Of a DNA stretch of 27,968 nucleotides, positions 14,418 to 24,906 are shown in pieces. The stretch spans positions 1-27,968 of the forward strand of contig DKJA01000084.1 in assembly GCA_002454505.1 (NCBI GenBank), written 5' to 3'. Made by a program: the position numbers and the translations under genes. The notes beneath the pieces were generated by a model. That model saw only the letters and a list, made by a program, of their open reading frames with translations, made no database searches and was not told the origin of the DNA. Position 1 is the stretch's first letter, and each line of letters opens with the position of its first letter. Origin of the DNA: Oxalobacteraceae bacterium UBA6704 (lineage in GTDB: Bacteria; Pseudomonadota; Gammaproteobacteria; Burkholderiales; Burkholderiaceae_D).

Positions 14418-15339
14418 GTACTTTGCGATTGCGCTTGGCCCGGTACATCTCCGCGTCGGCCATCTCCAGCGCCTCCTCGAGATCGTAGCCGGGCTTGCGC
14501 ATCGCCATGCCCAGCGAGGCGCGCACGTCGGCGGCGGCCAGCGCTTCCTGCACGCGCAGCAGCATCGCCTGCGCGTCGAAGTAATCGCATTCGACCATCA
14601 GCATCGCGAACTCGTCGCCGCCCAGCCGGGCGACGACATCGGAACCGCGCGTGACCTGCTCCAGCGCCCGCGCGGCGCGCATCAGCAGCGCATCGCCGGA
14701 CGCGTGGCCCTGCGTGTCGTTGGTGAACTTGAGGTCGTCGAGGTCGATCGACACCATGCACGCCGAGTGGCCGTAGCGGCTGCAGCGTTCTTCCTCGCGC
14801 TGCACCAGCATGTCCCAGCCGCGGCGGTTGCACAGGCCCGTCAGGCTGTCGCGCGTGGCATCCACTTCGGCGCGGTCGGCACGGCGCGACGCTTCGCCGG
14901 CATTGAGTTCGGTATTGAGGATGGCGCTCAGCAGGTCGGCCAGCAGCGTGACCGCCTCCTGCTCGGCGCGGATTTCCAGCGGCTGGGCCTGCGGGTCCAT
15001 GCCGCACAGGGTGCCGAACAGGGAACCGTCCGTGCGGTGCAGCGGCACGCCGACATAGGCGCCGATGCGCAGCTGGCGCGCCAGCGGCGCATCGGCATAG
15101 GCCGGCACGTCGTGCATGGCCGGCGCGATGGTGGGGCCGTGGCCCAGCACCATGCGGGAACAGACCGTGTCGGTCCAGCGGAACGTCTGGCCGGGACGGA
15201 TGTCGTAGCCGGCATCGTCGGCATACAGCACGATCCAGTCGTCGCCTTCGGTGCGGGTGACCATCCACAGCTTGAAACCCAGGCGGCGGCGCAGGAAAGC
15301 CATGGTCTCCTGCGCCGCTGCAGCGAAATCGTTGATCAT
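14410..15339 (-). CDS. GAF-GGDEF diguanylate cyclase
   Basis: Encodes 309 residues from ATG 15339 (MINDF), which has GGAG nine bases upstream. An in-frame ATG at 15378 adds 13 residues but has no ribosome site. Residues ~5-140 form a GAF domain (TDTVCSRMVLGHGPTI, YVGVPLHRTDGSLFGTLCGMD). Residues ~150-309 form a GGDEF domain: DSLTGLCNRRG, IDLDDLKFTND, active site LGGDEFAML (about 239-247), and an intact inhibitory I-site RGSD five residues before it. It should convert two GTP to cyclic di-GMP and be subject to product inhibition. No membrane segment, so a cytoplasmic sensor. The gene lies 54 bases downstream of the penicillin acylase stop on the same strand, possibly cotranscribed. Its end overlaps the convergent acyltransferase gene by eight bases. 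Confidence 0.93.
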   Translation of the reverse strand: MINDFAAAAQETMAFLRRRLGFKLWMVTRTEGDDWIVLYADDAGYDIRPGQTFRWTDTVCSRMVLGHGPTIAPAMHDVPAYADAPLARQLRIGAYVGVPLHRTDGSLFGTLCGMDPQAQPLEIRAEQEAVTLLADLLSAILNTELNAGEASRRADRAEVDATRDSLTGLCNRRGWDMLVQREEERCSRYGHSACMVSIDLDDLKFTNDTQGHASGDALLMRAARALEQVTRGSDVVARLGGDEFAMLMVECDYFDAQAMLLRVQEALAAADVRASLGMAMRKPGYDLEEALEMADAEMYRAKRNRKVLN

Positions 15340-15393
15340 GCCGGCGTCTCCGTTATTGGATGCGCCACCATTATGCACCGAAAAGCAGCGTCC

Positions 15394-17805
15394 TTACGGC
15401 ACGAAAGACAGCGTGTGCCGCACGGTCCCCGGCAACAGCGGCGTGGGCGTGCCGCGCACCCAGTCCTCGTGGCCGGCCAGGAAGTACGGCGACAGCGGGT
15501 GGCCGCTCTGCCCGCCCGGCATGTTGAAGATGCCCTGCTCTTCCTTGCCGGGCGAGACGGTGAAGCGCTCGGACTGGCCGAACGCCTTGCCCGCCACGCG
15601 CGGCATGTGGCTGTCGCCCGGCAGCGGATCGGCCGGGGCGCTCAGCCATTGGCGCAGCGCCGGCACCGCGCCGGCGATCGGATGGGCAATCGCCGTCGTG
15701 TTGAAGGCGCCCCAGGTGGCCTCGTGCAGCGGCTTGCCGTCGGCCGTCATGTCGGCGATCGTCATGTCCAGCGCCGCCAGCTGCAGCGCGCGCCAGTCGG
15801 CGTACTGGTGCGGCAGCCAGCCGACCGGCTGCTCGTCCAGCAGCCGGGCGATCACTTCCGGCCAGCGGCGGTCGGCGGCCGCCACGCTGGCCCCGCCGCC
15901 GTACACCTTCAGCTGGGCATTGGCGCCGTTGTAGAGCAGTTCGTACAGCGACCACATGAAGCCGCGCGCGATGCGGTAGCCGGCCGAGTTCACGCTGGCG
16001 TGACCGGTCCAGCCGGACTGCAGCAGCCGCAGCGCCTCGGCCCGTTTCGGGTCCGCCTGCAATGCGGCGGGATCGAGCACGGCCAGCGCCCGTTCGCGCC
16101 AGCGCACCTGGAACAGCGCGCGGTCGTCCAGCATCACGCGGTAGACGCCCTGCTCGTCCGTGCGCGGGCCCAGCGCCGTCAGCGCATCGCGCACCTGCCG
16201 GCCGCGCGCGCCCAGGTCGAAGCCGCCGTCGCCCAGCAGCGCCGCATCCGGGCCGACCAGCTGGCGGCCGTTGGCCGTGTACAGCTGGCCGCTGGCCGGA
16301 TTGACGATGCGGGGATAGTCGGCCGCAGCCAGCCAGCCCTGCCAGCCATCGCGCGCATCGGCCAGCGGGAACATGGCGGCCGGGCCGGGGTTGGCGCGGC
16401 GCGGAAGCGGGCCGGCGATGGTCCAGCCGATATTGCCGGCCGCATCGCCGGCCACGAAGTTCTGCGCCGGAATGCCGGCCGTGTTGGCGATCGCCAGCGC
16501 CTCGTCCACCGTGTTGGCGCTTTCCAGCCGGCGCAGGTTCGTGTTGACCAGCCGCGGTTCGTGCGCCACCCAGTGCAGCGCATAGGTGCGGCCGGCCACG
16601 TCCAGCAGCGGCCCCTGCGACGTGTCGCGGATCGCCATCGTCTCGGCAGCCTGGCCCTTGACGAGGATCGTCTCGCGGTGCACCACCGGCTTTTCCCATT
16701 TGCCGAGCAGGCCTACCTCGCCCGGCCGCGCCGCATCCTCGACGGCCGGCACCAGGTCCTGGTAATCGCCGTAGCTGTTGGTGAAGCCCCACGCCACGCG
16801 GCCGTTGCTGCCGACGACGACGAACGGCGTGCCGGGCAGCGTCACGCCGACGATGCGCCGCGTGCTGCCGGCGCCGTCCGGCACCTGCAGCAGCGTGCGG
16901 TACCAGGTATTGGGCAGCTTGATCCCCAGGTGCATGTCATCGGCGACGATGGCGCCGCCGCCGGCCGTGCGGCGGCCCGCCACGGCCCAGTTGTTGCTGC
17001 CGATCGCATCGGCGAATTCGGTGGCGGCCAGCAACGCCGCGTCGCGCGGGCCCGGCTGGCCCCACCACGCGGGCGCCTCGGCGGGCAACGGTGCCGGCGC
17101 GGGCGGGTTGTCCTGAACATCGAGCGGTGCATCCCATTTCGTCGTCGGCGGCAGCAGGAAGGCCAGCTGTTCCGGCGTGGTGTTTTCCTGCAGCCAGCCG
17201 CGCGACAGTTCGCGCCGCGTGGCATTGCCCTGCAAATCGAAATACATCGCATAGATCGCCAGCAGCGAATCGTGGGCGGACCAGGGCCGCGGCGGCAGCG
17301 CCAGCAGGCCGTATTCGAACGGCCGCGTGCCCAGCGCCTGCAGGCCCTCGTTGACGCCGGCCGTGTAGCGCTCCAGCAGGCTGCGGTCTTCCGCCGGCAT
17401 CAGCGCGAACGCGGCGGCGGCGCGGGCGCGGAAGCGGTGCAGCCGGTGCTCGCGGTCCAGCGGCAGCGCCTTCGGGCCGAACAGCTCGGCCAGTTCGCCG
17501 GCCGCCATGCGGCGCAGCAGGTCCATCTGGAAGTAGCGGTCCTGGGCGTGCACGAAACCGGTGGCATAGGCCACGTCCAGCCGGTTGCCGCCGCCGATCG
17601 ACGGCACGCCCTGCGCATCGCGCTGCACCGTCACCCGTCCCGCCAGGCCGGACACCGTGCGCAGGCCGTCCAGCTGGGCGAGACTGCCGCGCAGGAAGAA
17701 CCAGATCGCCAGCCCTGCCACCAGCAGCAGGAGCAGCACGGTCACGGCGATGCGCCGGGTCCAGCGGAACCGGCTGTTCAAGGAAGTCCGGCGTCCTCGT
17801 TGCAT
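15394..17805 (-). CDS. Penicillin acylase family protein (Ntn hydrolase)
   Basis: Encodes 803 residues from the ATG at 17805, preceded on the coding strand by GGAGAAAACA; the frame extends 21 codons further without a ribosome site. Residues ~17-40 are a single hydrophobic segment (signal anchor or uncleaved signal peptide) after a basic start. The alpha region has GFVHAQDRYFQMDLLRRMA (83-101). The autocatalytic cleavage site precedes Ser270 in AIGSNNWAVAG, which becomes the N-terminal nucleophile of the beta chain. VGVTLPGTPFVVVGSNGRVAWGFTN follows as usual. Family members hydrolyse amide bonds in beta-lactams, acyl-homoserine lactones or other N-acyl compounds in the periplasm. A quorum-quenching role is possible but the substrate cannot be told. 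Divergent from the GAF gene. Confidence 0.93.
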   Translation of the reverse strand: MQRGRRTSLNSRFRWTRRIAVTVLLLLLVAGLAIWFFLRGSLAQLDGLRTVSGLAGRVTVQRDAQGVPSIGGGNRLDVAYATGFVHAQDRYFQMDLLRRMAAGELAELFGPKALPLDREHRLHRFRARAAAAFALMPAEDRSLLERYTAGVNEGLQALGTRPFEYGLLALPPRPWSAHDSLLAIYAMYFDLQGNATRRELSRGWLQENTTPEQLAFLLPPTTKWDAPLDVQDNPPAPAPLPAEAPAWWGQPGPRDAALLAATEFADAIGSNNWAVAGRRTAGGGAIVADDMHLGIKLPNTWYRTLLQVPDGAGSTRRIVGVTLPGTPFVVVGSNGRVAWGFTNSYGDYQDLVPAVEDAARPGEVGLLGKWEKPVVHRETILVKGQAAETMAIRDTSQGPLLDVAGRTYALHWVAHEPRLVNTNLRRLESANTVDEALAIANTAGIPAQNFVAGDAAGNIGWTIAGPLPRRANPGPAAMFPLADARDGWQGWLAAADYPRIVNPASGQLYTANGRQLVGPDAALLGDGGFDLGARGRQVRDALTALGPRTDEQGVYRVMLDDRALFQVRWRERALAVLDPAALQADPKRAEALRLLQSGWTGHASVNSAGYRIARGFMWSLYELLYNGANAQLKVYGGGASVAAADRRWPEVIARLLDEQPVGWLPHQYADWRALQLAALDMTIADMTADGKPLHEATWGAFNTTAIAHPIAGAVPALRQWLSAPADPLPGDSHMPRVAGKAFGQSERFTVSPGKEEQGIFNMPGGQSGHPLSPYFLAGHEDWVRGTPTPLLPGTVRHTLSFVP

Positions 17806-17967
17806 TGTTTTCTCCGCATAGTTGCTCTGCGGCGCATCTTGCCAGAGATCCAACGCGACCGGAACCAAAAAAATGTAAGGCTCTGTGCTCCGGCCATGGC
17901 CGTGCGCCGTGGCCGGGCAAAAAACCCGATACTCGCCATGTCACCGTTTTGCCGATATCATTCCTGC

Positions 17968-18477
17968 ATGCTCGCCCCACCGAAACCCGACAACGAAGCT
18001 GCCCGCATCGCCGCACTGTATGCGCTGCTGATCCTCGACACGCCCCCCGAACAGCGCTTCGACCGCATCGTGGACTTCGCCGCGCAGGAATTCGATGTGC
18101 CGATCGCGCTGATCACGCTGCTGGACGACGACCGCCAGTGGTTCAAGGCGGCCGTCGGCATGGGCACCACGTGCCAGACGAGCCGCGACATCTCGTTCTG
18201 CGGCCACACCATCCTGCGCCGCGAGATCATGGTGATACCCGATGCGGCGCTGGATCCCCGCTTTGCCGACAACCCGCTCGTCACCGGCCCGCCGCACATC
18301 CGCTTCTATGCGGGCGCGCCGCTGGTGCTCGATTCCGGCTATGCGCTGGGCAGCCTGTGCATCATCGATACGCAGCCGCGCGAACTGGATGGCATCGAGA
18401 TGGCCATCCTTTCCACGCTGCGCCACCTGGTGATGCAGGAACTGGCCGCCCAGGCCGCGGAGCATGCCCATGGCTGA
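17968..18477 (+). CDS. Stand-alone GAF domain protein
   Basis: Encodes 169 residues, essentially one GAF domain preceded by the helical leader EAARIAALYALLILDTPPEQRFDRI seen in many sensory GAF proteins. Conserved elements are DVPIALITLLDDDRQWFK, CQTSRDISFCGHTIL, VTGPPHIRFYAGAPLV and YALGSLCIIDTQPRE. The Cys-Gly-His stretch is common in this subgroup. It has no output domain. The gene overlaps the following receiver gene by eight bases (ATG at 18470, stop at 18475-18477), so the two proteins are made together and may form a sensing pair. The same GAF subtype occurs in the diguanylate cyclase at 14410-15339. Confidence 0.88.
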   Translation: MLAPPKPDNEAARIAALYALLILDTPPEQRFDRIVDFAAQEFDVPIALITLLDDDRQWFKAAVGMGTTCQTSRDISFCGHTILRREIMVIPDAALDPRFADNPLVTGPPHIRFYAGAPLVLDSGYALGSLCIIDTQPRELDGIEMAILSTLRHLVMQELAAQAAEHAHG

Positions 18478-18853
18478 CCGACCGATGCTGCTGGTGGAAC
18501 CGGAGGACATGCTGCGCCGGACCGTGTCGCTGACGGCCCGTTCGCTGGGCATGGCGGAAATCGACGAGGCGGCCAGCGTGCAGGCCGCGCAGCGGCTGCT
18601 GCGGCAGCGCCGCTACCGGGGCGCCGTGATCGCCATCGACACCGGTACCGTGCATGACTTCTCCCTGCTCGACCAGGTGCGCCAGGGCCAGAGCGCCTGC
18701 GATGCGCAGATGCCGATCGCCGTGCTGGCCAACCGCGCCGACCCGGCAATGATCGCCGCGCTGCGCGGGCTGGGCGTGCAGCGGATCATCCTGAAACCCT
18801 TCCGCGCGAAGGTGCTGCTGGAAGCGTTTGCGGCGCTGGAAGTCGTCAAATAG
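18470..18853 (+). CDS. Single-domain response regulator (receiver only)
   Basis: Encodes 127 residues from ATG 18470; an ATG two codons earlier is possible. The fold reads as a CheY-like receiver with LLVEPEDMLRRTV, predicted phosphoacceptor Asp57 in AVIAIDTGT, and Lys109 in RIILKPFRAK. The first acidic position is Glu10 rather than Asp, and the switch Thr/Ser position after strand 4 is Ala (IAVLANRAD), so phosphorylation may be weak or altered. No output domain. It overlaps the upstream GAF gene. The next gene, on the opposite strand and ending 7 bases away, is a PAS-type kinase without its own receiver, a plausible partner. Confidence 0.8.
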   Translation: MADRPMLLVEPEDMLRRTVSLTARSLGMAEIDEAASVQAAQRLLRQRRYRGAVIAIDTGTVHDFSLLDQVRQGQSACDAQMPIAVLANRADPAMIAALRGLGVQRIILKPFRAKVLLEAFAALEVVK

Positions 18854-18860
18854 GCGGCAA

Positions 18861-20369
<1,509 letters not shown>

Positions 20370-20454
20370 CGCCCATTGCGGTATCTGCTGGAGCCAGCAC
20401 GCCGTCAGCGTACCCGCTTTTGCGAAAGCGCCGAGCACGACTCGCGCGCGGCAG

Positions 20455-21615
20455 TCAGCGCGGCAGCACTTCGAACAGCAGCAGCTGCGTTACCTGCGAA
20501 CGGTTGAAATTATCGTCGGACATGACCACCAGCGTGTCGTGCCCGTTCGGCAGCCGCGGGCCGAAGCTCATCGCTTCCAGGTTGTCGATCGTGGGCAGGC
20601 CCAGCTTCGCGAAGTCGAGCACGAGACGTTTCGCGGCCGGCACGTAGCTGGCGCCCGCCAGCGCGGGCAGTTCGCGCACGTCGCTTGCATCGTGCACGTC
20701 CATTTCGTACAGCCGCAGGTGGTTGCGGTACCTGCCGTCCGCGCCCTGCACGGCCGAGCGCTCCAGCACCAGCAGCGTGTCCTCGCCGGTCACCGCGATT
20801 TCCGAGATGCCGTTGTCGGATGCCTTGCCGGGCCCCGGCCGGGCGGGAATCGGATCGACGGGATAGGCATACTGGGCCAGCACGGTGCCGTCGCGGGCCA
20901 GCCGCGTGATGCGCGACACGGCGCCATGCTCCGGCGTGGGCAGCGGGCCGTCTTCATACAGCGGCGACTCCAGCGACACCCACAGGCTGGCGCCGTCGGG
21001 CGCGAACGACAGCCCTTCGAACGTGACGTTGTTGCGGGTGCCCCGCTCCTCATCCGGCCAGACCCTGAACATCGGCGGCAGCGGCAGCGTGGCCAATACG
21101 GTGCCGTCCGGCGCCGCGTGGCGCACGAAGGGATCGAGGCCGAGCCGGCGGTCGCCTTCGCTGGTGTACCAGATGCTGCCGTCGACGGGATCGGTGCGCA
21201 CCGCCTCGACATCGATCACTTCGGGGTTCGCCGGCGTGCGCGCCTGCACGCCCGGATATGTGGAACCATCGCGCTGGCGGAAGGACTGCACGCCGGTCAA
21301 CGTGACGGCATCGAACGACGCGGCGCCGTAATGCAGGCGGGCCCGGTAGAAGCGCGCCGGTGCGAGGGCCGAGCGGTCGTCGCTGGCCAGCACCCAGCTG
21401 CCGCTGGCCGCATCGTAGTCGATGCCGGAAATGCCGCCCACCGTGGTGCCTTCAAACTGCGTCTTCAACGGGATGCGCTGCTCGCCGATGAAGCGCAGGC
21501 TGCCCACGTTTTTCGCGGCGTTGTTTACCATCTCTTGCGGGCCGGTGGCGGCGCAGGCTGTCAGCAGGCCGGCAACGGCGAGGCAGGCGAGCCGTTCAAC
21601 CAATGCGAACGTCAT
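20455..21615 (-). CDS. Phytase-like esterase domain lipoprotein
   Basis: Encodes 386 residues from ATG 21615. The start, with a hydrophobic stretch ending in LLTAC, is a lipoprotein signal with the lipid-modified Cys at about residue 21. The rest matches the esterase-like activity of phytase family (PF13449): GISGIDYDAASGSWVLASDDRS, VIDVEAVRTDPVDGSIWYTSEG, NVTFEGLSFAPDGASLWVSLES, DNGISEIAVTGEDTLLVLERS, NLEAMSFGPRLPNG. This is a beta-propeller fold with acidic metal-binding loops. Actual phytase activity in this family is poorly established, so the substrate is open. The ATG overlaps the stop of the DUF3422 gene by four bases (ATGA), so it is coupled to it. Faces the periplasm or outer membrane. 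Confidence 0.87.
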   Translation of the reverse strand: MTFALVERLACLAVAGLLTACAATGPQEMVNNAAKNVGSLRFIGEQRIPLKTQFEGTTVGGISGIDYDAASGSWVLASDDRSALAPARFYRARLHYGAASFDAVTLTGVQSFRQRDGSTYPGVQARTPANPEVIDVEAVRTDPVDGSIWYTSEGDRRLGLDPFVRHAAPDGTVLATLPLPPMFRVWPDEERGTRNNVTFEGLSFAPDGASLWVSLESPLYEDGPLPTPEHGAVSRITRLARDGTVLAQYAYPVDPIPARPGPGKASDNGISEIAVTGEDTLLVLERSAVQGADGRYRNHLRLYEMDVHDASDVRELPALAGASYVPAAKRLVLDFAKLGLPTIDNLEAMSFGPRLPNGHDTLVVMSDDNFNRSQVTQLLLFEVLPR

Positions 21616-22898
21616 GCCTTGTGCCCGCGGTGCAGGCGCCGGTGCATGCTGCGCAGCGTCAGCCACACGCCGGCCGCCACCAGCGGCACGGCGGCGGCGA
21701 TCAGTGCCTCGGGATTGGGCAGCCAGCCGAACACCTTGCCGGCCCCCTTCAGCGAGTAGCCCAGCAGGCCGATCACATAGTACGAAATGGCGGCCACCGA
21801 CAGGCCCTCGACGGACTGCTGCAGCCGCAGCTGCTGCGCGGCGCGCGCATTCAGCGATTGCAGGATCTGGCGGTTCTGCGTCTCCTGCACGATGCCCACC
21901 CGCGTGCGCAGCAAGTCGTTGCTGTTGGCGATGCGTCGCGCCAGCGCTTCCTGCCGCGCCGCCACGGCTTCGCACGTGCTCATGGCCGGCGCCAGGCGCC
22001 GTTCCATGAACTCTTCCACCGTCGGCACCCCTTCCACGCGGCTTTCGCGCAGCTCCTCGATGCGGGCATTGACGATGCGGAAGTAAGCCTTCGACGCGGC
22101 GAAGCGGTAGCTGGTTTCCAGCGACAGCTTTTCGTTGCGCGCCGCCAGGTGCGTCAGCTGCTGCAGCAGCGCCTGTTCCGTCGTGTCGTCCGCCTGCAGC
22201 AATGCTTCGGTGGCCGACGTCAGTTCCTTTTCGATGGCGTTCAGTTCCGGCACGGCGCGCTGCGCAGCCGGCAGGCCGTATAAAGCCATCATCCGGTACG
22301 TCTCGATTTCCAGCACGCGCTGCACCAGGCGGCCGGCCTGCTGCTCGCGCATGTCCATGTCGTTGACGATGAAGCGCGAGAAGCCGTCGGACTGGATCAG
22401 GAAGTCGGTCCACAGCGTGCCGCCTTCCATCACCTTGCTGCCGGTCAGGGACACGCCTTCGAACATGTCGTGCACGGGCGGCTGCGATTCGCCCTTGCGC
22501 AGCAAAACGTGGGCGGCCACCATCACGCGGCCCTTCAGCGATGCGAGCCATGCCTGCGGCACCTGGTGCACCGGCATCCGCGCGAAGTCGAAGGCCTCGC
22601 CCTGCTCGGCGAACATGTAGGTGGCGAACTCGGAATGCAGCTCCCACTTGAGCCGGAAGCGGCCGAAGTCGTGATAGAAATAGCTGGCATCGCGGCTGGG
22701 TGCCGACACGCCGAAATGCCCGCACAGCGCGGCCAGCAGCTCGTGCTGGGCCTGCGCATTGGCGCCGCGTGCGTCGCCGAAGATGGCGATGTGCGACACG
22801 AGCTCCGGCGCCTGCAGCTTCAGGAACGGGCGGGAATGCAGTTCGGCCGCCAGCGGCACGCGTTGCGGGTGATTCAGGCTGGAGAAAATCAGGGACAT
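21612..22898 (-). CDS. DUF3422 family membrane protein
   Basis: Encodes 428 residues, typical for DUF3422. The start MSLIFSSLNHPQRVPLAAELHSRPF and the segment DFGRFRLKWELHSEFATYMF are the family's most conserved parts. The N-terminal ~340 residues are soluble with long helices (ALLQQLTHLAARNEKLSLETSYRF, RIANSNDLLRTRVGIVQETQNRQIL). Two C-terminal membrane helices follow (about 355-372 and 395-412), near a GWLPNPEA turn, leaving a basic tail (RRLHRGHKA). It is therefore a membrane-anchored, mostly soluble protein of unknown function. GAGG precedes the ATG, which overlaps the LysR stop by one base (TGATG); its own stop overlaps the phytase-like gene. The strict coupling suggests a common process. 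Confidence 0.9.
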   Translation of the reverse strand: MSLIFSSLNHPQRVPLAAELHSRPFLKLQAPELVSHIAIFGDARGANAQAQHELLAALCGHFGVSAPSRDASYFYHDFGRFRLKWELHSEFATYMFAEQGEAFDFARMPVHQVPQAWLASLKGRVMVAAHVLLRKGESQPPVHDMFEGVSLTGSKVMEGGTLWTDFLIQSDGFSRFIVNDMDMREQQAGRLVQRVLEIETYRMMALYGLPAAQRAVPELNAIEKELTSATEALLQADDTTEQALLQQLTHLAARNEKLSLETSYRFAASKAYFRIVNARIEELRESRVEGVPTVEEFMERRLAPAMSTCEAVAARQEALARRIANSNDLLRTRVGIVQETQNRQILQSLNARAAQQLRLQQSVEGLSVAAISYYVIGLLGYSLKGAGKVFGWLPNPEALIAAAVPLVAAGVWLTLRSMHRRLHRGHKA

Positions 22899-23869
22899 CA
22901 ATAAACCTCGGTGGCTGCTGCCCGCACGGCGGCCAGCAGAAGATTGGCGCCGGGCGACAGCAGGTGGTCCTGCTGCCGGATGATGCCGAAGGCATCCATC
23001 GTGAACGGCAGTTCGATCGGCAGAATGGTCAGCACATTGAGCGATTGGTAGTAGCGCGCCACGTCCACCGGCATCACGTGCAGCGTGTCGGTCTGCTGCA
23101 GCAGCGCCGTGATCAGCAGCAGCGCGGTGGTGTCGACGACGTTGGCGGGCGGCGGCAGGCCGGCGCGGCGGAACATCATGTCCACGCGGTGGCGCAGGAT
23201 GCTGCCGGCCGGCGGCAGCACCCACGGATACGGGGCAATGTCGTCCAGCGCCAGGCCTTCTGCGCTGGCCAGCGGATGGCCGATGCGCGCGACGGCGCAT
23301 GCCGGCTCCTCGGTCAGTTCCTCGTAGATCAGGCGCGAGCTGTTGTCGCGCTCGAGGATGCGGCCGATCATGAAGTCCAGCATGCCCCGTTCGAGGCGGT
23401 CCAGCAGCGTGTTCGACGACTCCATCTGCACGCCGATGCGCAGCAGCGGCGCCTGCTCCTTGACGCGGGCGATGGCCTGCGGCAGCAGCGACATGGCCGG
23501 CGTCATGATGACGCCCACTTCCACCTGGCCGGCCAGGCCGGCCTTCAGCGCCAGCACGTCGTCGTGCGCCAGCGACAGGCTGGTAAGCGCCATGCGCGCG
23601 TGCCGTATCATCGTTTCCCCGAACAGCGTCGGCTCCATGCCGCGCGGCAGGCGCTCGAAGAGCTTCACGTCCAGCATCTCTTCCAGGTCCTTGATCTGCT
23701 TCGACGCGGCCGGCTGCGTCATGTGCAGCGTCTCGGCGGCGCGGTGGATATTGCGCTGCTCGTCGAGCGCGATCAGCAGCAGCAGCTGGCGCGTTTTCAG
23801 GCGCGCGCGCAAGAACCAGTTCGGGTTGAGAGTATCCATCGGCGGCATCATATCATTGCCGTGATGCAT
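22898..23869 (-). CDS. LysR family transcriptional regulator (GbpR-like)
   Basis: Encodes up to 323 residues. The start is uncertain: MDTLNPNW at 23839 is an alternative, and neither has a clear ribosome site. The HTH lies at about residues 25-80 (LLIALDEQRNIHRAAETLHMTQPAASKQIKDLEEMLDVKLFER). A LysR substrate-binding domain follows (QVEVGVIMTPAM, MLDFMIGRIL, YPWVLPPAGSILR). The overall pattern resembles GbpR-type regulators of sugar-binding proteins, which fits the adjacent sugar transporter and GH43 genes on the same strand upstream. It is also the first gene of a coupled operon with DUF3422 and the phytase-like lipoprotein. Whether it controls the sugar genes, its own operon, or both is inference. 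Confidence 0.88.
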   Translation of the reverse strand: MHHGNDMMPPMDTLNPNWFLRARLKTRQLLLLIALDEQRNIHRAAETLHMTQPAASKQIKDLEEMLDVKLFERLPRGMEPTLFGETMIRHARMALTSLSLAHDDVLALKAGLAGQVEVGVIMTPAMSLLPQAIARVKEQAPLLRIGVQMESSNTLLDRLERGMLDFMIGRILERDNSSRLIYEELTEEPACAVARIGHPLASAEGLALDDIAPYPWVLPPAGSILRHRVDMMFRRAGLPPPANVVDTTALLLITALLQQTDTLHVMPVDVARYYQSLNVLTILPIELPFTMDAFGIIRQQDHLLSPGANLLLAAVRAAATEVY

Positions 23870-23925
23870 GCCAGGCTGAGGAACCGCCCGCAGCGTTGTC
23901 CTGCCAGCGGATCAAAAGCAACCGG

Positions 23926-23954
23926 GGGGACAGTCCCGGCAAGCGGGACAGTCC
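23926..23954 (-). repeat. GGGACAGTCCC doublet at the GH43 gene 3' end
   Basis: GGGGACAGTCCC (23926-23937) and GGGACAGTCC (23945-23954) lie 4 bases beyond the GH43 stop codon (23959-23961). On the GH43 coding strand the centre base is T. They separate the sugar operon from the lysR gene downstream. Confidence 0.8.
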
Positions 23955-23958
23955 ACGG

Positions 23959-24906
23959 CTACCGGCAGCCCGGCGCCGGATTCGCCGCCGGGCCGTCGGC
24001 CGTCTGCGGCACGAACGCAATCGTCCCGTCGTCCTGGTAGTGCAGCTCTTCGACCGCGGCGGAGCGCCGGTACTCGCCGCCGCCCGGCAGCTTCGCGTTA
24101 TGGTAGAAGATATAGGACTTGCCGTTGAAGTCGACGATCGCGTGGTGGATCGTTTTGACTTTTTCGTTCTTCGCCATGATCACGCCGCGGTAGGTCCACG
24201 GCCCGGTGGCGGCCGGCCCCGTCGCATACGCCGTCTCTTCCGGGAATTCGCGCGACCACGACAGGTAATAGATGCCCTTGCGCTTGTGCAGATAGGCCGC
24301 TTCCTCGAACTTGTCCACGCCCTGCGTGTGGATCGGGCCATCCAGCTCGGTCATGTTGTCCTTCAGCTTCGCGTATTTCAGCACGCGGTTGCCCCAGTAC
24401 AGCCAGGCCTGGCCGTCGTCGTCCACGAAGATCGCCGGGTCGATATCGTCCCAGCCGATATCCGTTTCCTTCGTCATGTCGTTGGTGATCAGCGCCTTGC
24501 CGAGGGCATCGCGGAACGGGCCCGTGGGGCTGTCGGACACCGCCACGCCGATCGCCTTGCCGGGAATGGTGTTGTGCGCGACGGTCGCGTAGAACCAGTA
24601 TTTGCCGTGCCGCTTGGTGATGTCGGATGCCCACGCATCCTTCTTCGCCCACGCGAACGTCTTCACATTCAGCGGCGCACCGTCGTCCCGCCAGTTCTTC
24701 ATGTCGCAGGACGAGTAGACGCGCCATTCGTTCATCACGTAGGTGGGGCTGTCCGGCGCGGCATCGTCCTTGCCGACATAAAGATAGACGCGGCCGTTGT
24801 CCACCAGCGCGGCCGGATCGGCCGTGTAGATGTCCCTGAACAGGGGGTTGCCGGCGTGTGCGCCGCTTGCCAGCACAGCCAATGCAACAAGACATGGTTT
24901 GATCAT
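23959..24906 (-). CDS. Secreted glycoside hydrolase family 43 protein
   Basis: Encodes 315 residues with a cleavable signal peptide (about 1-18, ending SGAHA). The five-bladed propeller of GH43 is visible with its acidic triad: Asp30 in YTADPAALVDNGRVYLY (general base), Asp156 in DDIDPAIFVDDDGQAWLYWG, and Glu201/202 in FEEAAYLHKRKGIYYLSWS (general acid). GH43 enzymes are arabinofuranosidases, arabinanases, xylosidases or galactosidases acting on plant hemicellulose and pectin side chains. The last gene of the ytfR-ytfT-yjfF-type operon, it overlaps the permease stop by four bases. Export plus a furanose-type transporter favours release of arabinofuranose or a similar sugar. The specificity cannot be fixed from sequence. 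Confidence 0.9.
   Translation of the reverse strand: MIKPCLVALAVLASGAHAGNPLFRDIYTADPAALVDNGRVYLYVGKDDAAPDSPTYVMNEWRVYSSCDMKNWRDDGAPLNVKTFAWAKKDAWASDITKRHGKYWFYATVAHNTIPGKAIGVAVSDSPTGPFRDALGKALITNDMTKETDIGWDDIDPAIFVDDDGQAWLYWGNRVLKYAKLKDNMTELDGPIHTQGVDKFEEAAYLHKRKGIYYLSWSREFPEETAYATGPAATGPWTYRGVIMAKNEKVKTIHHAIVDFNGKSYIFYHNAKLPGGGEYRRSAAVEELHYQDDGTIAFVPQTADGPAANPAPGCR

Noticed and set aside
14704..17967. A very long plus-strand open frame running into the GAF gene, giving an apparent protein of over 1,200 residues
   Set aside because: It is antisense to the diguanylate cyclase and penicillin acylase genes and its translation is arginine/histidine/glutamine-rich without domains. Only the part from ATG 17968 (GAF) is real.
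20455..22995. An apparent fusion of the phytase-like protein with upstream sequence
   Set aside because: The upstream part is antiframe of the DUF3422 gene. The lipoprotein signal begins at ATG 21615.
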